Shown in pieces: positions 37,241 through 45,463 of a stretch of 64,000 nucleotides of DNA. The DNA lies in contig CANIVF010000001.1 in NCBI GenBank assembly GCA_947470895.1, positions 62,001 to 126,000 of the forward strand. Direction: 5' to 3'. Position 1 is the first letter of the stretch, and every line of letters begins with the position of its first letter. Below the pieces are notes generated by a model, which did no database searches, was not told where the DNA came from, and was given only the letters and a program-made list of their open reading frames with translations. Source of the stretch: Bacteroidota bacterium. Lineage in GTDB: Bacteria; Bacteroidota; Bacteroidia; Cytophagales; Cyclobacteriaceae. A program made the translations under genes and the position numbers.

Positions 37241-38368
37241 TCAGGCGGCAACAGAAGTCACCGTTGCCATAGCAGGCTTAGGTTTCTCGCTGAGAATTTT
37301 TAACTGTTTTGCATGAGCAACAACAGCCTCCCTAAAGGTTTCCTTGGTCTTATACGGCAAGCCAAATTCTTTCGTAGTCTGTTCTACAATCTTCGCTATT
37401 TCGCGATAGTGAACATGACAGATATTTGGAAACAGATGATGCTCCACCTGATAATTAAGCCCACCTACATACCAGGAGAAAAATTTAGCACGATGACCAA
37501 AATTCGTTGTAGTCCGAAGTTGATGAATAGCCCAGTTGTTTTCGAGGTTTCCATGCTCATCAGCCATAGGGTAATCTGTTCCTTCCACTACGTGTGCAGG
37601 TTGAAATATCATCGCTAGTATAAATCCTCCAATGTAATGCATCACAAAAAAACCAATGACCACCTGACCAAATGATACACCAATCAGCAACATGGGAACG
37701 GCCACGATGTAGGTATAATAAACTATTTTGGTGATCACCATAATGGTCCATTCTTTTGTAGCTGAGGTGCGTTGCTTTTTCAGGAGTCCTTCTTTTTGAT
37801 AGGTGATCAATCGATCAAAATCTTTTTGGATCACCCACACCAAAGTCATGAAGCCATAGAAGAACCAAGCATAGTAGTGTTGAAATTTATGAATAGGTTT
37901 CCATTTGGATCCCGGTGCCATTCTGATGATGCCGCGTGGACTGATGTCTTCATCCACCTCGTGCACATTGGTGTACGTGTGATGCAACACGTTATGTTGA
38001 ACCTTCCAGTTGGTATCGTGGCCACCCACCAGGTTAAGTGAAAGCCCTAATAAGCTATTTACCCAGGGTTTATTGGAATAAGATCCATGGTTGGCATCAT
38101 GCATAATCGAAAGGCCGATGCCGGCCAAACCAAATCCCATGATTACACACAGCCCCAGCATGCCCCAGGAATTGGAGACAACCCCTGAGATCAACACGAA
38201 ATAGGGAATGAAGTAAATCGAAAACATGGCGATGGTTTTGATAACCATCTCGGCATTGCCCGTGCGCTCGATGTTATTCGTTTTGAAATATAGATTTACA
38301 CGCTGATTGAGCGTAGTAAAAAATTCTTGTTGCTTATTGGCAAACTTTAAATTGAGGTTAATACTCAT
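37241..38368 (-). CDS. Membrane fatty-acid (acyl-CoA/acyl-lipid) desaturase
   Basis: Di-iron desaturase that inserts a double bond in membrane acyl chains. 375 residues with four main helices and the three histidine boxes: HDANH at 90-94, HNVLHH at 125-130 and QVEHH at 307-311. The QxxHH third box is characteristic of the front-end/linoleoyl-CoA-like group rather than the delta-9 group. The regiospecificity is unknown. It is convergent with recO, with an 8-bp gap. Confidence 0.92.
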   Translation of the reverse strand: MSINLNLKFANKQQEFFTTLNQRVNLYFKTNNIERTGNAEMVIKTIAMFSIYFIPYFVLISGVVSNSWGMLGLCVIMGFGLAGIGLSIMHDANHGSYSNKPWVNSLLGLSLNLVGGHDTNWKVQHNVLHHTYTNVHEVDEDISPRGIIRMAPGSKWKPIHKFQHYYAWFFYGFMTLVWVIQKDFDRLITYQKEGLLKKQRTSATKEWTIMVITKIVYYTYIVAVPMLLIGVSFGQVVIGFFVMHYIGGFILAMIFQPAHVVEGTDYPMADEHGNLENNWAIHQLRTTTNFGHRAKFFSWYVGGLNYQVEHHLFPNICHVHYREIAKIVEQTTKEFGLPYKTKETFREAVVAHAKQLKILSEKPKPAMATVTSVAA

Positions 38369-38512
38369 AAAAGTTATGATGAGTTATCTGATAAACTATG
38401 ATCCTACTAATTGTGCAAAATTCAATTCCGAAAGCTAATCATTTGAATAGTGATTATACCCCCTCATGAGTCAATTTTTGAAAAGCGGCATTTTTATTAC
38501 CTGAATAGGTAG

Positions 38513-39175
38513 TTACAATTCAGCGATAATGGTCTTACCTCCCTTAGTGACTTCTCCAATCTTCACAGTCACTTTCGCGTCCAATGGCAAGAAAATGTCA
38601 ACACGAGATCCAAACTTAATAAAGCCGAACTCATCTCCCTGATCGAGCTGTTGTCCTTCTTTTACATACCATTTTATTCTGCGTGCCAGAGCACCGGCTA
38701 TTTGTCTGAATAGAATCTCAGTTCCATTATTCATTTTCGCCACCACGGTGGTACGCTCGTTTTCTGTGCTTGATTTGGGATGCCATGCCACCAGGTATTT
38801 TCCAGGATGATATTTAAAATAAGAAACAGACCCTGCCACAGGCATGCGGTTGATGTGCACATTAATGGGCGACATGAAAATCGAGATTTGCTTTCTTCGC
38901 GATTTCAAATATTCACCTTCTTCGGTCTCTTCAATCACCACCACTTTGCCATCGGCAGGAGCTAATACGTTCTTAGGATCTTTCTGAACTTCAAAAATGG
39001 GTATACGAAAGAATTGAAGAATGATCAGATAAAAAATAACACTTGCACCAATACCGATATTTTGTATCACTGTAGCCTCGGGAAGGAAATAGGAAATGGC
39101 CCAATTAAGTGCAAAAAAAACTACCAGCAATACAAATAGCAACGTGCGGCCTTCTCGGTGAATGGTCATGATCAT
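38513..39175 (-). CDS. psd: Phosphatidylserine decarboxylase (short, Psd-II type)
   Basis: Makes phosphatidylethanolamine from phosphatidylserine at the inner membrane. About 220 residues, the short soluble-type with an N-terminal membrane helix pair (LLFVLLVVFFALNWAISYFL). Self-cleavage to form the pyruvoyl group should occur between Gly and Ser in IKFGSRVDIF. Start: an ATG at 39190 lies inside a perfect -7 promoter box, so I take the ATG at 39175 (39169 is also possible and leads to TIHREGR). Confidence 0.93.
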   Translation of the reverse strand: MIMTIHREGRTLLFVLLVVFFALNWAISYFLPEATVIQNIGIGASVIFYLIILQFFRIPIFEVQKDPKNVLAPADGKVVVIEETEEGEYLKSRRKQISIFMSPINVHINRMPVAGSVSYFKYHPGKYLVAWHPKSSTENERTTVVAKMNNGTEILFRQIAGALARRIKWYVKEGQQLDQGDEFGFIKFGSRVDIFLPLDAKVTVKIGEVTKGGKTIIAEL

Positions 39176-39187
39176 TGAATTAATTTG

Positions 39188-39195
39188 CAAAGGTA
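39188..39195 (-). promoter_or_regulatory. -7 promoter box for psd
   Basis: On the minus strand this reads TACCTTTG, a perfect match to TAnnTTTG. It covers the first possible ATG of psd, which rules that codon out if the promoter is real. No well-spaced TTTG -33 element is obvious. Confidence 0.5.
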
Positions 39196-39239
39196 CGGGC
39201 GCAAACCCTTAACTCATAACAAATCCTTCATGTAAAGGA

Positions 39240-40514
39240 TTAGAAACCTCCGCGGAATTTGTAAGTCTTAGCCACTTTGTCAATGGCCACCATATAGGCA
39301 GCAATGCGCAACGACACTTTATAGTCCACCGCGGTTTTGTAAACGATGTTGAAAGCGTCTTTCATGATCCGATCGCTTCTGCGGTTTACGCGCTCTGCAG
39401 TCCACTTATAACCTAATCGGTTTTGTACCCACTCAAAATAAGACACGGTAACACCACCGGCATTGGCAAGAATGTCGGGAACTACGCTGATGCCTTTTTC
39501 ATAGATGATGCTGTCGGCTTTTGATGAAGTTGGTCCATTAGCGCCTTCTACAATAAGTTTAGCTTGGATTTTTCCCGCATTGGAGCCTGTAATGACATCT
39601 TCGGTAGCAGCAGGCACCAATAAATCTACAGGCAGGGTCAAGAGATCTTCACCGGCAATTTTCTGCACCTCTGAATAACCTTCCAAAGAGCCTTTATTCT
39701 TATCACGATAGGCGACAGCGGATTCGATGTCGATTCCATTTTCATTGTAATAAGCCCCTGAGATGTCACTCACTGAAACTACTTTCAAGCCTCGTTCGGC
39801 AAGAAGGCGGGCGGCCCATGAGCCTACGTTTCCAAAACCTTGCACAGCGCAGGTGGCATTGTAAGGATTGATTTTCAATTTCTCCATCGCGGCCAACGCA
39901 GAAACCATTACCCCACGGCCGGTTGCTTCGGTTCTTCCTAAAGAACCGCCCATCACGATGGGTTTTCCGGTAACTACGGCAGCCACCGTCATTCCTTTAT
40001 TTCTTGAATATTGATCCATCAACCAGGCCATTTCACGTGGTCCGGTTCCCATATCGGGTGCTGGAATATCCTGATCGGGGCCAAAAACACCCATCATGGC
40101 TTGAGTATAGGAGCGCATTAAACGCTCGATCTCTCCGGCCGACATTTCGCGTGGGTTACACGTTACGCCACCTTTTGCGCCTCCGTAAGGAATATCCACC
40201 ACAGCGCATTTCCAGGTCATCCAGGCGGCCAGGGCTTTTACTTCATCCAGATTTACATGTGGATCAAAACGAATTCCTCCTTTCGAGGGACCTAATATGG
40301 TAGAGTGGATAACGCGGTATCCTTCAAATACTTTTATACTTCCGTCATCCATGGTTACGGGCAACGAAACGATTACTTGCTTAGCAGGGGTCTTTAATAC
40401 CTGGTACACCTCATCTTCAAGTCCTAAAATTTGGGAAGCAGTATGAAAACGGGACATCATGGCCTCGAAAGGATTCTCTTTATCGACAATCGGAGCCGGT
40501 TCTATATATGCCAT
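39240..40514 (-). CDS. gdhA: Glutamate dehydrogenase (Glu/Leu/Phe/Val dehydrogenase family)
   Basis: Reversible oxidative deamination of glutamate to 2-oxoglutarate. 424 residues, the hexameric small-subunit type. Motifs: substrate region KGGIRFDPHVNLDEVKALA, catalytic Lys in PYGGAKGG, DIPAPDMGTGPREM, and the nucleotide-binding loop GFGNVGS. The cofactor (NAD or NADP) is not certain from sequence. It is flanked by psd and cdsA but has its own promoter box, so it is probably a separate unit inserted among lipid genes. Confidence 0.95.
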   Translation of the reverse strand: MAYIEPAPIVDKENPFEAMMSRFHTASQILGLEDEVYQVLKTPAKQVIVSLPVTMDDGSIKVFEGYRVIHSTILGPSKGGIRFDPHVNLDEVKALAAWMTWKCAVVDIPYGGAKGGVTCNPREMSAGEIERLMRSYTQAMMGVFGPDQDIPAPDMGTGPREMAWLMDQYSRNKGMTVAAVVTGKPIVMGGSLGRTEATGRGVMVSALAAMEKLKINPYNATCAVQGFGNVGSWAARLLAERGLKVVSVSDISGAYYNENGIDIESAVAYRDKNKGSLEGYSEVQKIAGEDLLTLPVDLLVPAATEDVITGSNAGKIQAKLIVEGANGPTSSKADSIIYEKGISVVPDILANAGGVTVSYFEWVQNRLGYKWTAERVNRRSDRIMKDAFNIVYKTAVDYKVSLRIAAYMVAIDKVAKTYKFRGGF

Positions 40515-40594
40515 AAAATACAGGATTTTAAGTTTTATTAGGTCTGAATTTTTTTGCTAAAAATCCGCAAAAAAGCCCCCCTAAAACGGTTGCA

Positions 40595-40602
40595 AAGATA
40601 TA
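40595..40602 (-). promoter_or_regulatory. -7 promoter box for the glutamate dehydrogenase gene
   Basis: On the minus strand the octamer is TATCTTTG, an exact TAnnTTTG match. It predicts a 5' untranslated leader of about 75 bases before the ATG at 40514. Confidence 0.5.
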
Positions 40603-40642
40603 TAAATTAGATACGGGGAAAGAAATATGGCTGTGAAAACAG

Positions 40643-41488
40643 TTAAAAAATCTCCAGAAAAGCCACGATAAACGGGGCCGAAATTATTAACCCATCGAAG
40701 CGATCTAAAAAGCCACCGTGGCCTGGCAAACTGCTGCCCGAGTCTTTGATTTCGATGCTTCTTTTAAGCAACGATTCAACAAGATCGCCAAAAGTGCCCC
40801 CTACTATAATGATCAGCCCAATTACCATCCACTGCCATGAACGAATGGTGGGCTCATGTCCGATGGAAGAAAAAAAGTAAGGCAGACCGTATGCGAATGC
40901 AAATGCAAGCACAGCGCCTCCAGCAAAACCTTCCCACGATTTTTTGGGCGAGATGCGCTCAAATAATTTTCGTTTACCAAACATAGAGCCCGCAAAATAA
41001 GCACCGGTGTCACTCGCCCATAAAATGAATAAACAACCAAAAATGATCTGATAATCGTAAGCCTGATTTTCAAACGTGGCGATGTTGAGTAAGGCAATAG
41101 GCGTGGCTACATAAAAAATTCCCAGAAAGGTATAAGCGATATTGGTAAATGGCTTGCGTTCCGTCTTTTTATACAGTTTGATCATGTACACACAGGAAAC
41201 GATAGGGAAAATCAAAAAATAGTATTGTGACTCGATGTTTCCTCGTTCGATAAAAAACGAAAGACAAAAAATTAATACTCCGCAAATTGTTCCAAAGGTT
41301 TTTTGTGGGATCATACCATCCAGACCAGCAAGTTTATAAAACTCCAATAAGGTGAAAAGGCAAATGATGAAAAAGACAACGAAGTAAGTCCATTCGCTAA
41401 ACATAATGCTGAACACAATACCTGCCGCACCGAGCAATGCGGTGACAAGTCGTTGCGATAGATTGCTGAATTTCTGAGAAGAGCTCAC
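40643..41488 (-). CDS. cdsA: Phosphatidate cytidylyltransferase
   Basis: Makes CDP-diacylglycerol, the precursor of phospholipids, in the inner membrane. 281 residues with about eight helices and the CDS signature near the C-terminus: SLLKRSIEIKDSGSSLPGHG followed by GFLDRFD, plus SDTGAYFAGSMFGKR. It overlaps the upstream CPBP protease gene by 4 bp. Confidence 0.96.
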   Translation of the reverse strand: MSSSQKFSNLSQRLVTALLGAAGIVFSIMFSEWTYFVVFFIICLFTLLEFYKLAGLDGMIPQKTFGTICGVLIFCLSFFIERGNIESQYYFLIFPIVSCVYMIKLYKKTERKPFTNIAYTFLGIFYVATPIALLNIATFENQAYDYQIIFGCLFILWASDTGAYFAGSMFGKRKLFERISPKKSWEGFAGGAVLAFAFAYGLPYFFSSIGHEPTIRSWQWMVIGLIIIVGGTFGDLVESLLKRSIEIKDSGSSLPGHGGFLDRFDGLIISAPFIVAFLEIF

Positions 41489-42420
41489 GCCTGTGTTTGA
41501 TTATGGGTGGAGTGATATTTTTTGAAGTAGAACAACAGGGCAAAAAATACCAATGTGAAGCTCGCCACCAAAGGTAAAGGTGCCGCTTCGGGTGATTCCA
41601 TATCGGTAGAAATCGCACCGATTTGATAGAGATACATCATCAGCACAGAAAAACCATTGTTCACAAAATGCGCAATCATAGGCAAGAGTAAATGACCCGA
41701 CCAGACATAAAGATACCCGAACAAAGCGCCTAATAACACACGTGGCACAAAACCAAAAAACTGCATATGAAAGGCACTGAAGATAATGGCCGAAACCCAA
41801 ATGGCTATATGATGATTGCCGCTGGCGCGGAATACCTCACGTTGCAGCATACCACGAAAAACCAATTCCTCACCGATAGCAGGCAGCAAGGCAATCACGA
41901 ATAATCCCAAAAGGAAATCTCCGGTGGAATTGAAGGTTGTGAAAAATTTAGTAAGCCGTTCGGCTTCTGCTTCACGCGCACCCGCCCAATCGCCAAAGCC
42001 TTTTAGAAAATCCGGGAAAGTGATGTTTGCATTCCATTCAATGAAAACAGAATTAACAGCCATGAAAGATATTACGATCAGTGCGGTGACAATCACCATG
42101 ATGATCGTAGTTGATTTTTCGGTTATCCACGATACCGCATTCATCTTTTCAATCGACCAGATGTATAAGAATGGAATCATGATTAAGCCAATCAACGTTG
42201 CGCATCCTTGCATGATCAGAATGGGCAAGCGTATTTCGGGGTGTGCCGTGGGGTTCGCTATTTTTTCAGTTAAATCGAAAAGGGAACCATCGTAAAATGG
42301 CATCGCTATAAAAAATCCAATCAGGGGCCCGATGATTACAAAACCAAAGGTGGCTGTAAGCAGAATAAATATGATTGATAACCACGCTGGTCTTTGGGAA
42401 ATCCCCTTCAGTTCCGACAT
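41485..42420 (-). CDS. CPBP family intramembrane glutamic protease
   Basis: Membrane protease of the CAAX/Abi (CPBP) family. 311 residues with about eight helices. The catalytic motifs are EELVFRG (EExxxR), FSAFHMQ (FxxxH) and a later HFVNNG. Its role is unknown; such proteins sit beside cdsA in many Bacteroidota by my recollection. It is transcribed divergently from dusB. Confidence 0.93.
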   Translation of the reverse strand: MSELKGISQRPAWLSIIFILLTATFGFVIIGPLIGFFIAMPFYDGSLFDLTEKIANPTAHPEIRLPILIMQGCATLIGLIMIPFLYIWSIEKMNAVSWITEKSTTIIMVIVTALIVISFMAVNSVFIEWNANITFPDFLKGFGDWAGAREAEAERLTKFFTTFNSTGDFLLGLFVIALLPAIGEELVFRGMLQREVFRASGNHHIAIWVSAIIFSAFHMQFFGFVPRVLLGALFGYLYVWSGHLLLPMIAHFVNNGFSVLMMYLYQIGAISTDMESPEAAPLPLVASFTLVFFALLFYFKKYHSTHNQTQA

Positions 42421-42434
42421 CTCAACAAAAGGAT

Positions 42435-42442
42435 TAATTTTG
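42435..42442 (+). promoter_or_regulatory. -7 promoter box for dusB
   Basis: TAATTTTG matches TAnnTTTG exactly and lies 39 bp before the TTG start at 42481, in the 60-bp gap to the divergent CPBP gene. This supports the TTG start over the ATG at 42394, which lies upstream of the box and inside the opposite gene. Confidence 0.45.
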
Positions 42443-42480
42443 CGGTCGCAAACAACATAGTTTTAACCAATTTATCAAAC

Positions 42481-43470
42481 TTGATCAAGATCGGTTCCAT
42501 TGAATTAAGTGAGTTTCCACTCTTGCTCGCACCCATGGAGGATGTGAGCGACCCGCCTTTTCGGGCCGTTTGCAAAGAAGGCGGAGCCGATTTGATGTAT
42601 ACCGAATTCATTTCTTCCGAAGGATTGATTCGCGATGCAGCCAAAAGCCGTCAAAAGCTCGATATCTTTGAGTATGAGCGCCCTATCGGCATCCAGTTAT
42701 TCGGTGGAGACATCGGTAATATGGTGCAGTCGGCTGAAATCGCAACAGAAGTAAACCCTGATCTGATTGATATTAATTATGGTTGCCCTGTAAAAGCAGT
42801 GGCTTGCCGTGGAGCAGGTGCAGCGCTACTTCAGGATATTCCTAAAATGGTGAAGATGACCGAAGAGATTGTGAAAGCAACACATCTTCCCGTCACGGTG
42901 AAAACCCGATTAGGTTGGGATGACTCCACCAAAAATGTGGTGGAGGTTGCCGAACGTTTACAAGATATTGGCATCAAAGCATTAACCATCCACGGCCGCA
43001 CGCGCGTGCAGATGTATAAAGGCGAAGCGGATTGGACATTGATTGGAAAGATCAAAGAAAATCAACGCATGCACATTCCGGTGTTTGGCAATGGCGATAT
43101 TGATTCTCCACAAAAAGCATTGGAGTATCGCAATCGTTATGGCATTGATGGCATTATGATTGGTCGTGCAGCGATTGGTTCGCCCTGGATATTTAATGAA
43201 ATCAAACATTACTTCAAGACGGGCGAGTTGTTGCCATTACCGGATATGATGCAGCGCGTGAACATTGCCAGAAAGCATTTGGAATTCTCTATTCGATGGA
43301 AGGGTGATAAGCTTGGTATTTTTGAAATGCGCAGACATTACACCAACTACTTTAAAGGCATACCCGACTTTAAACCTTATCGACTCCGTTTAGTAGAAGC
43401 ACCAACCTATGAAGTCGTAAACGAAATTCTGGACGAAGTTATGCAGGTGTTTAGTGGTGTTACTGCTTAG
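42481..43470 (+). CDS. dusB: tRNA-dihydrouridine synthase DusB
   Basis: FMN enzyme that reduces uridines in the D-loop of tRNA. 329 residues from TTG at 42481, giving IKIGSIELSEFPLLLAPMEDVSD, the expected N-terminus; an upstream ATG would add 29 residues overlapping the divergent gene. Active-site Cys lies in INYGCPV, the flavin-binding motifs are TVKTRLGWDD and IHGRTRVQMYKG, and NGDI...GIMIGRAAIG follows. Confidence 0.94.
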   Translation: MIKIGSIELSEFPLLLAPMEDVSDPPFRAVCKEGGADLMYTEFISSEGLIRDAAKSRQKLDIFEYERPIGIQLFGGDIGNMVQSAEIATEVNPDLIDINYGCPVKAVACRGAGAALLQDIPKMVKMTEEIVKATHLPVTVKTRLGWDDSTKNVVEVAERLQDIGIKALTIHGRTRVQMYKGEADWTLIGKIKENQRMHIPVFGNGDIDSPQKALEYRNRYGIDGIMIGRAAIGSPWIFNEIKHYFKTGELLPLPDMMQRVNIARKHLEFSIRWKGDKLGIFEMRRHYTNYFKGIPDFKPYRLRLVEAPTYEVVNEILDEVMQVFSGVTA

Positions 43471-43568
43471 TCTTTAATCGAATCTCAGCAAGCATCTGGA
43501 TTTGATTTACCCGAACGATTAACGTTCTTTGATCTGCTTATTTTAAAGCCTTAGTCCTACTTGTAAGT

Positions 43569-44450
43569 ATGCCTGATAATAAAAAAAACGTCTCCGCTTT
43601 ATTTTTACTTCTTGTATTGTCACTCATCTGGGGCACTTCATTTATTTTAATTAAGCAAGGGTTAAAAGCGTTTTCACCTGATATCGTAGGTGCATTACGC
43701 GTAACAGCCGCTTCGATCTTTTTACTGCCACTGGCTTTGCCGCGATTAAAAGAATTGAAACAGGGTGATTCTTTTAAATTATTTGTATCCGGCTTAATGG
43801 GTATCTTCTTCCCGGCATTTCTTTTTGCTTTTGCACAAACAAAACTGAATAGTTCGCTCGCAGGAATTTTAAATACACTGTCTCCCTTGTGGACAATGAT
43901 TCTGGGCGCACTGTTTTTCACGCAACGCTTTCGCGGATATGCCATCCTAGGAATTATACTTTCATTTTTTGGTGCAGTTATGCTGGCGTTATCGCGCAGC
44001 AGGGGTGAGATTACCGGTTTTAATGCTTACGCACTTCTCATTGTAGTAGCGTGTGCGTTGTATGGAGCAAATCTCAATTGGGTGAAATTTAAAATTCATG
44101 ATTTAGGATCAATTACCATCACCAGCATATCCATACTTTTTATCGGGCCTTTCGCTGCTGCGTATCTTTTTTTCTTTACGGATTTCGTACACACCCTAAC
44201 CCATGAGCCAGGCGCCTGGAAGGCTTTTGGTTTTGTTGTGTTGCTGGCATTGATGAGTACAGCGGTTGCCGGTTTGTTGTTTAATAAACTACTGCGCATA
44301 TCATCACCGCTTTATGCAAGCTCAGTTACGTACATCATGCCCATTGTAGCAGTGATGTGGGGCGTGATTGACGGTGAGAAGTTATTAACTGGTCATTTTA
44401 TCGGGATGGCAGCCATTTTAGGTGGAGTTGCTCTGGCCAACAAGAAATAA
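43569..44450 (+). CDS. EamA family (DMT superfamily) transporter
   Basis: Inner-membrane metabolite exporter/permease with about ten helices in two EamA repeats. 293 residues. Typical openings are LLLVLSLIWGTSFILIKQGL and a second repeat in the C-terminal half. The substrate is unknown (amino acids or nucleotide precursors are common in the family). Confidence 0.9.
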   Translation: MPDNKKNVSALFLLLVLSLIWGTSFILIKQGLKAFSPDIVGALRVTAASIFLLPLALPRLKELKQGDSFKLFVSGLMGIFFPAFLFAFAQTKLNSSLAGILNTLSPLWTMILGALFFTQRFRGYAILGIILSFFGAVMLALSRSRGEITGFNAYALLIVVACALYGANLNWVKFKIHDLGSITITSISILFIGPFAAAYLFFFTDFVHTLTHEPGAWKAFGFVVLLALMSTAVAGLLFNKLLRISSPLYASSVTYIMPIVAVMWGVIDGEKLLTGHFIGMAAILGGVALANKK

Positions 44451-44467
44451 TTCTTCGAGTGTTTGTT

Positions 44468-44506
44468 GCCACAGATTCACTGATTATTAATGAATAAATC
44501 TGTGGC
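44468..44506. terminator. Bidirectional terminator-like inverted repeat
   Basis: GCCACAGATT at 44468-44477 pairs perfectly with AATCTGTGGC at 44497-44506, a 10-bp stem with a 19-base loop. It sits between the convergent EamA and endonuclease-fold genes, so it can serve both. There is no long T-run. Confidence 0.6.
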
Positions 44507-44513
44507 TGCTACT

Positions 44514-45368
44514 TTATTTCAAAGTAAACGTAGCCATTACCGGCAAATGATCCGATGGATAATATTTACCATCATGATGCTGAATAACATGATAAGCTGT
44601 CGCTTTCCAATGCTTGGAGTGAAACACATAATCAATCTTTTTACATTTCATCCCATTCACTTCAAAGCCACAGAATGTACCAGTAAGATCATCGGATGGG
44701 CGTGAGTCAAATAGCGTCACATCCTTTCCATCAACCATGGTCTGATACGGCTCATCGGTTGGTTCTGAATTGAAATCTCCGGATACGATTAATGGCAAGT
44801 CACTATATTTTTCCGCTGCGGAAACTCCGGCATTAAATCCCGCGATCAAAATTTTTATCAGCTTAGCACTATTCTTCCTTGCTTCCTTCCCTAAGTGATC
44901 AAAGTGGGTGTTCAAGTAAGCAAATGATTTGCCTGTTGCTTTATCCTTTAAAACAGCAAGCGTAACAACACGAGTGATGGCAGCATCCCAACTTTTGCTT
45001 CCGCGCACTTCTGGGGTTTCGGATAGCCAGAATGTTTTTTGTTTAATCACTTCATACTTGTCTTTTTTGTAAAAGATGGCAGAGTATTCACCTTCTTCTT
45101 TTCCGTCATCGCGGCCAACGCCAACAAAGTCATATCCGTTAAGGTTATTTTTTAAATCCATCATCTGGTTATGCATGGCTTCCTGCACGCCCAGTACATC
45201 AGGATTATTCTTTTTGATCAGGTCAAAGACTTTCCCGGTTCTGTTCTTCCATTGATTAACACCATCCGATTCGGTGTCCAGACGGATATTGTAAGTCATA
45301 ACACGCACAGATTGTCCCATGCCATAAACCGTGAAGAATAAAACAACAAGAGTCAGGGATAATCGCAT
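44514..45368 (-). CDS. Exported endonuclease/exonuclease/phosphatase-fold hydrolase
   Basis: 284 residues with a signal peptide (MRLSLTLVVLFFTVYGMGQS), so it acts outside the cytoplasm. The EEP fold motifs are complete: MTYNIRLD (Asn), VLGVQEA (Glu), LNTHFDH, SGDFNSEP (Asp/Asn) and SDHLPV (Asp/His). Whether it is a nuclease, sphingomyelinase-like or phosphoesterase cannot be told. Confidence 0.92.
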   Translation of the reverse strand: MRLSLTLVVLFFTVYGMGQSVRVMTYNIRLDTESDGVNQWKNRTGKVFDLIKKNNPDVLGVQEAMHNQMMDLKNNLNGYDFVGVGRDDGKEEGEYSAIFYKKDKYEVIKQKTFWLSETPEVRGSKSWDAAITRVVTLAVLKDKATGKSFAYLNTHFDHLGKEARKNSAKLIKILIAGFNAGVSAAEKYSDLPLIVSGDFNSEPTDEPYQTMVDGKDVTLFDSRPSDDLTGTFCGFEVNGMKCKKIDYVFHSKHWKATAYHVIQHHDGKYYPSDHLPVMATFTLK

Positions 45369-45463
45369 GGCGAAAGTTAAAAAATAACCGTATCGTCTGT
45401 ATTATGATTTTTTGAAATAATGACCGTACCTTTCATCATGATCAAGCCCAAAAAGATAGGAAT

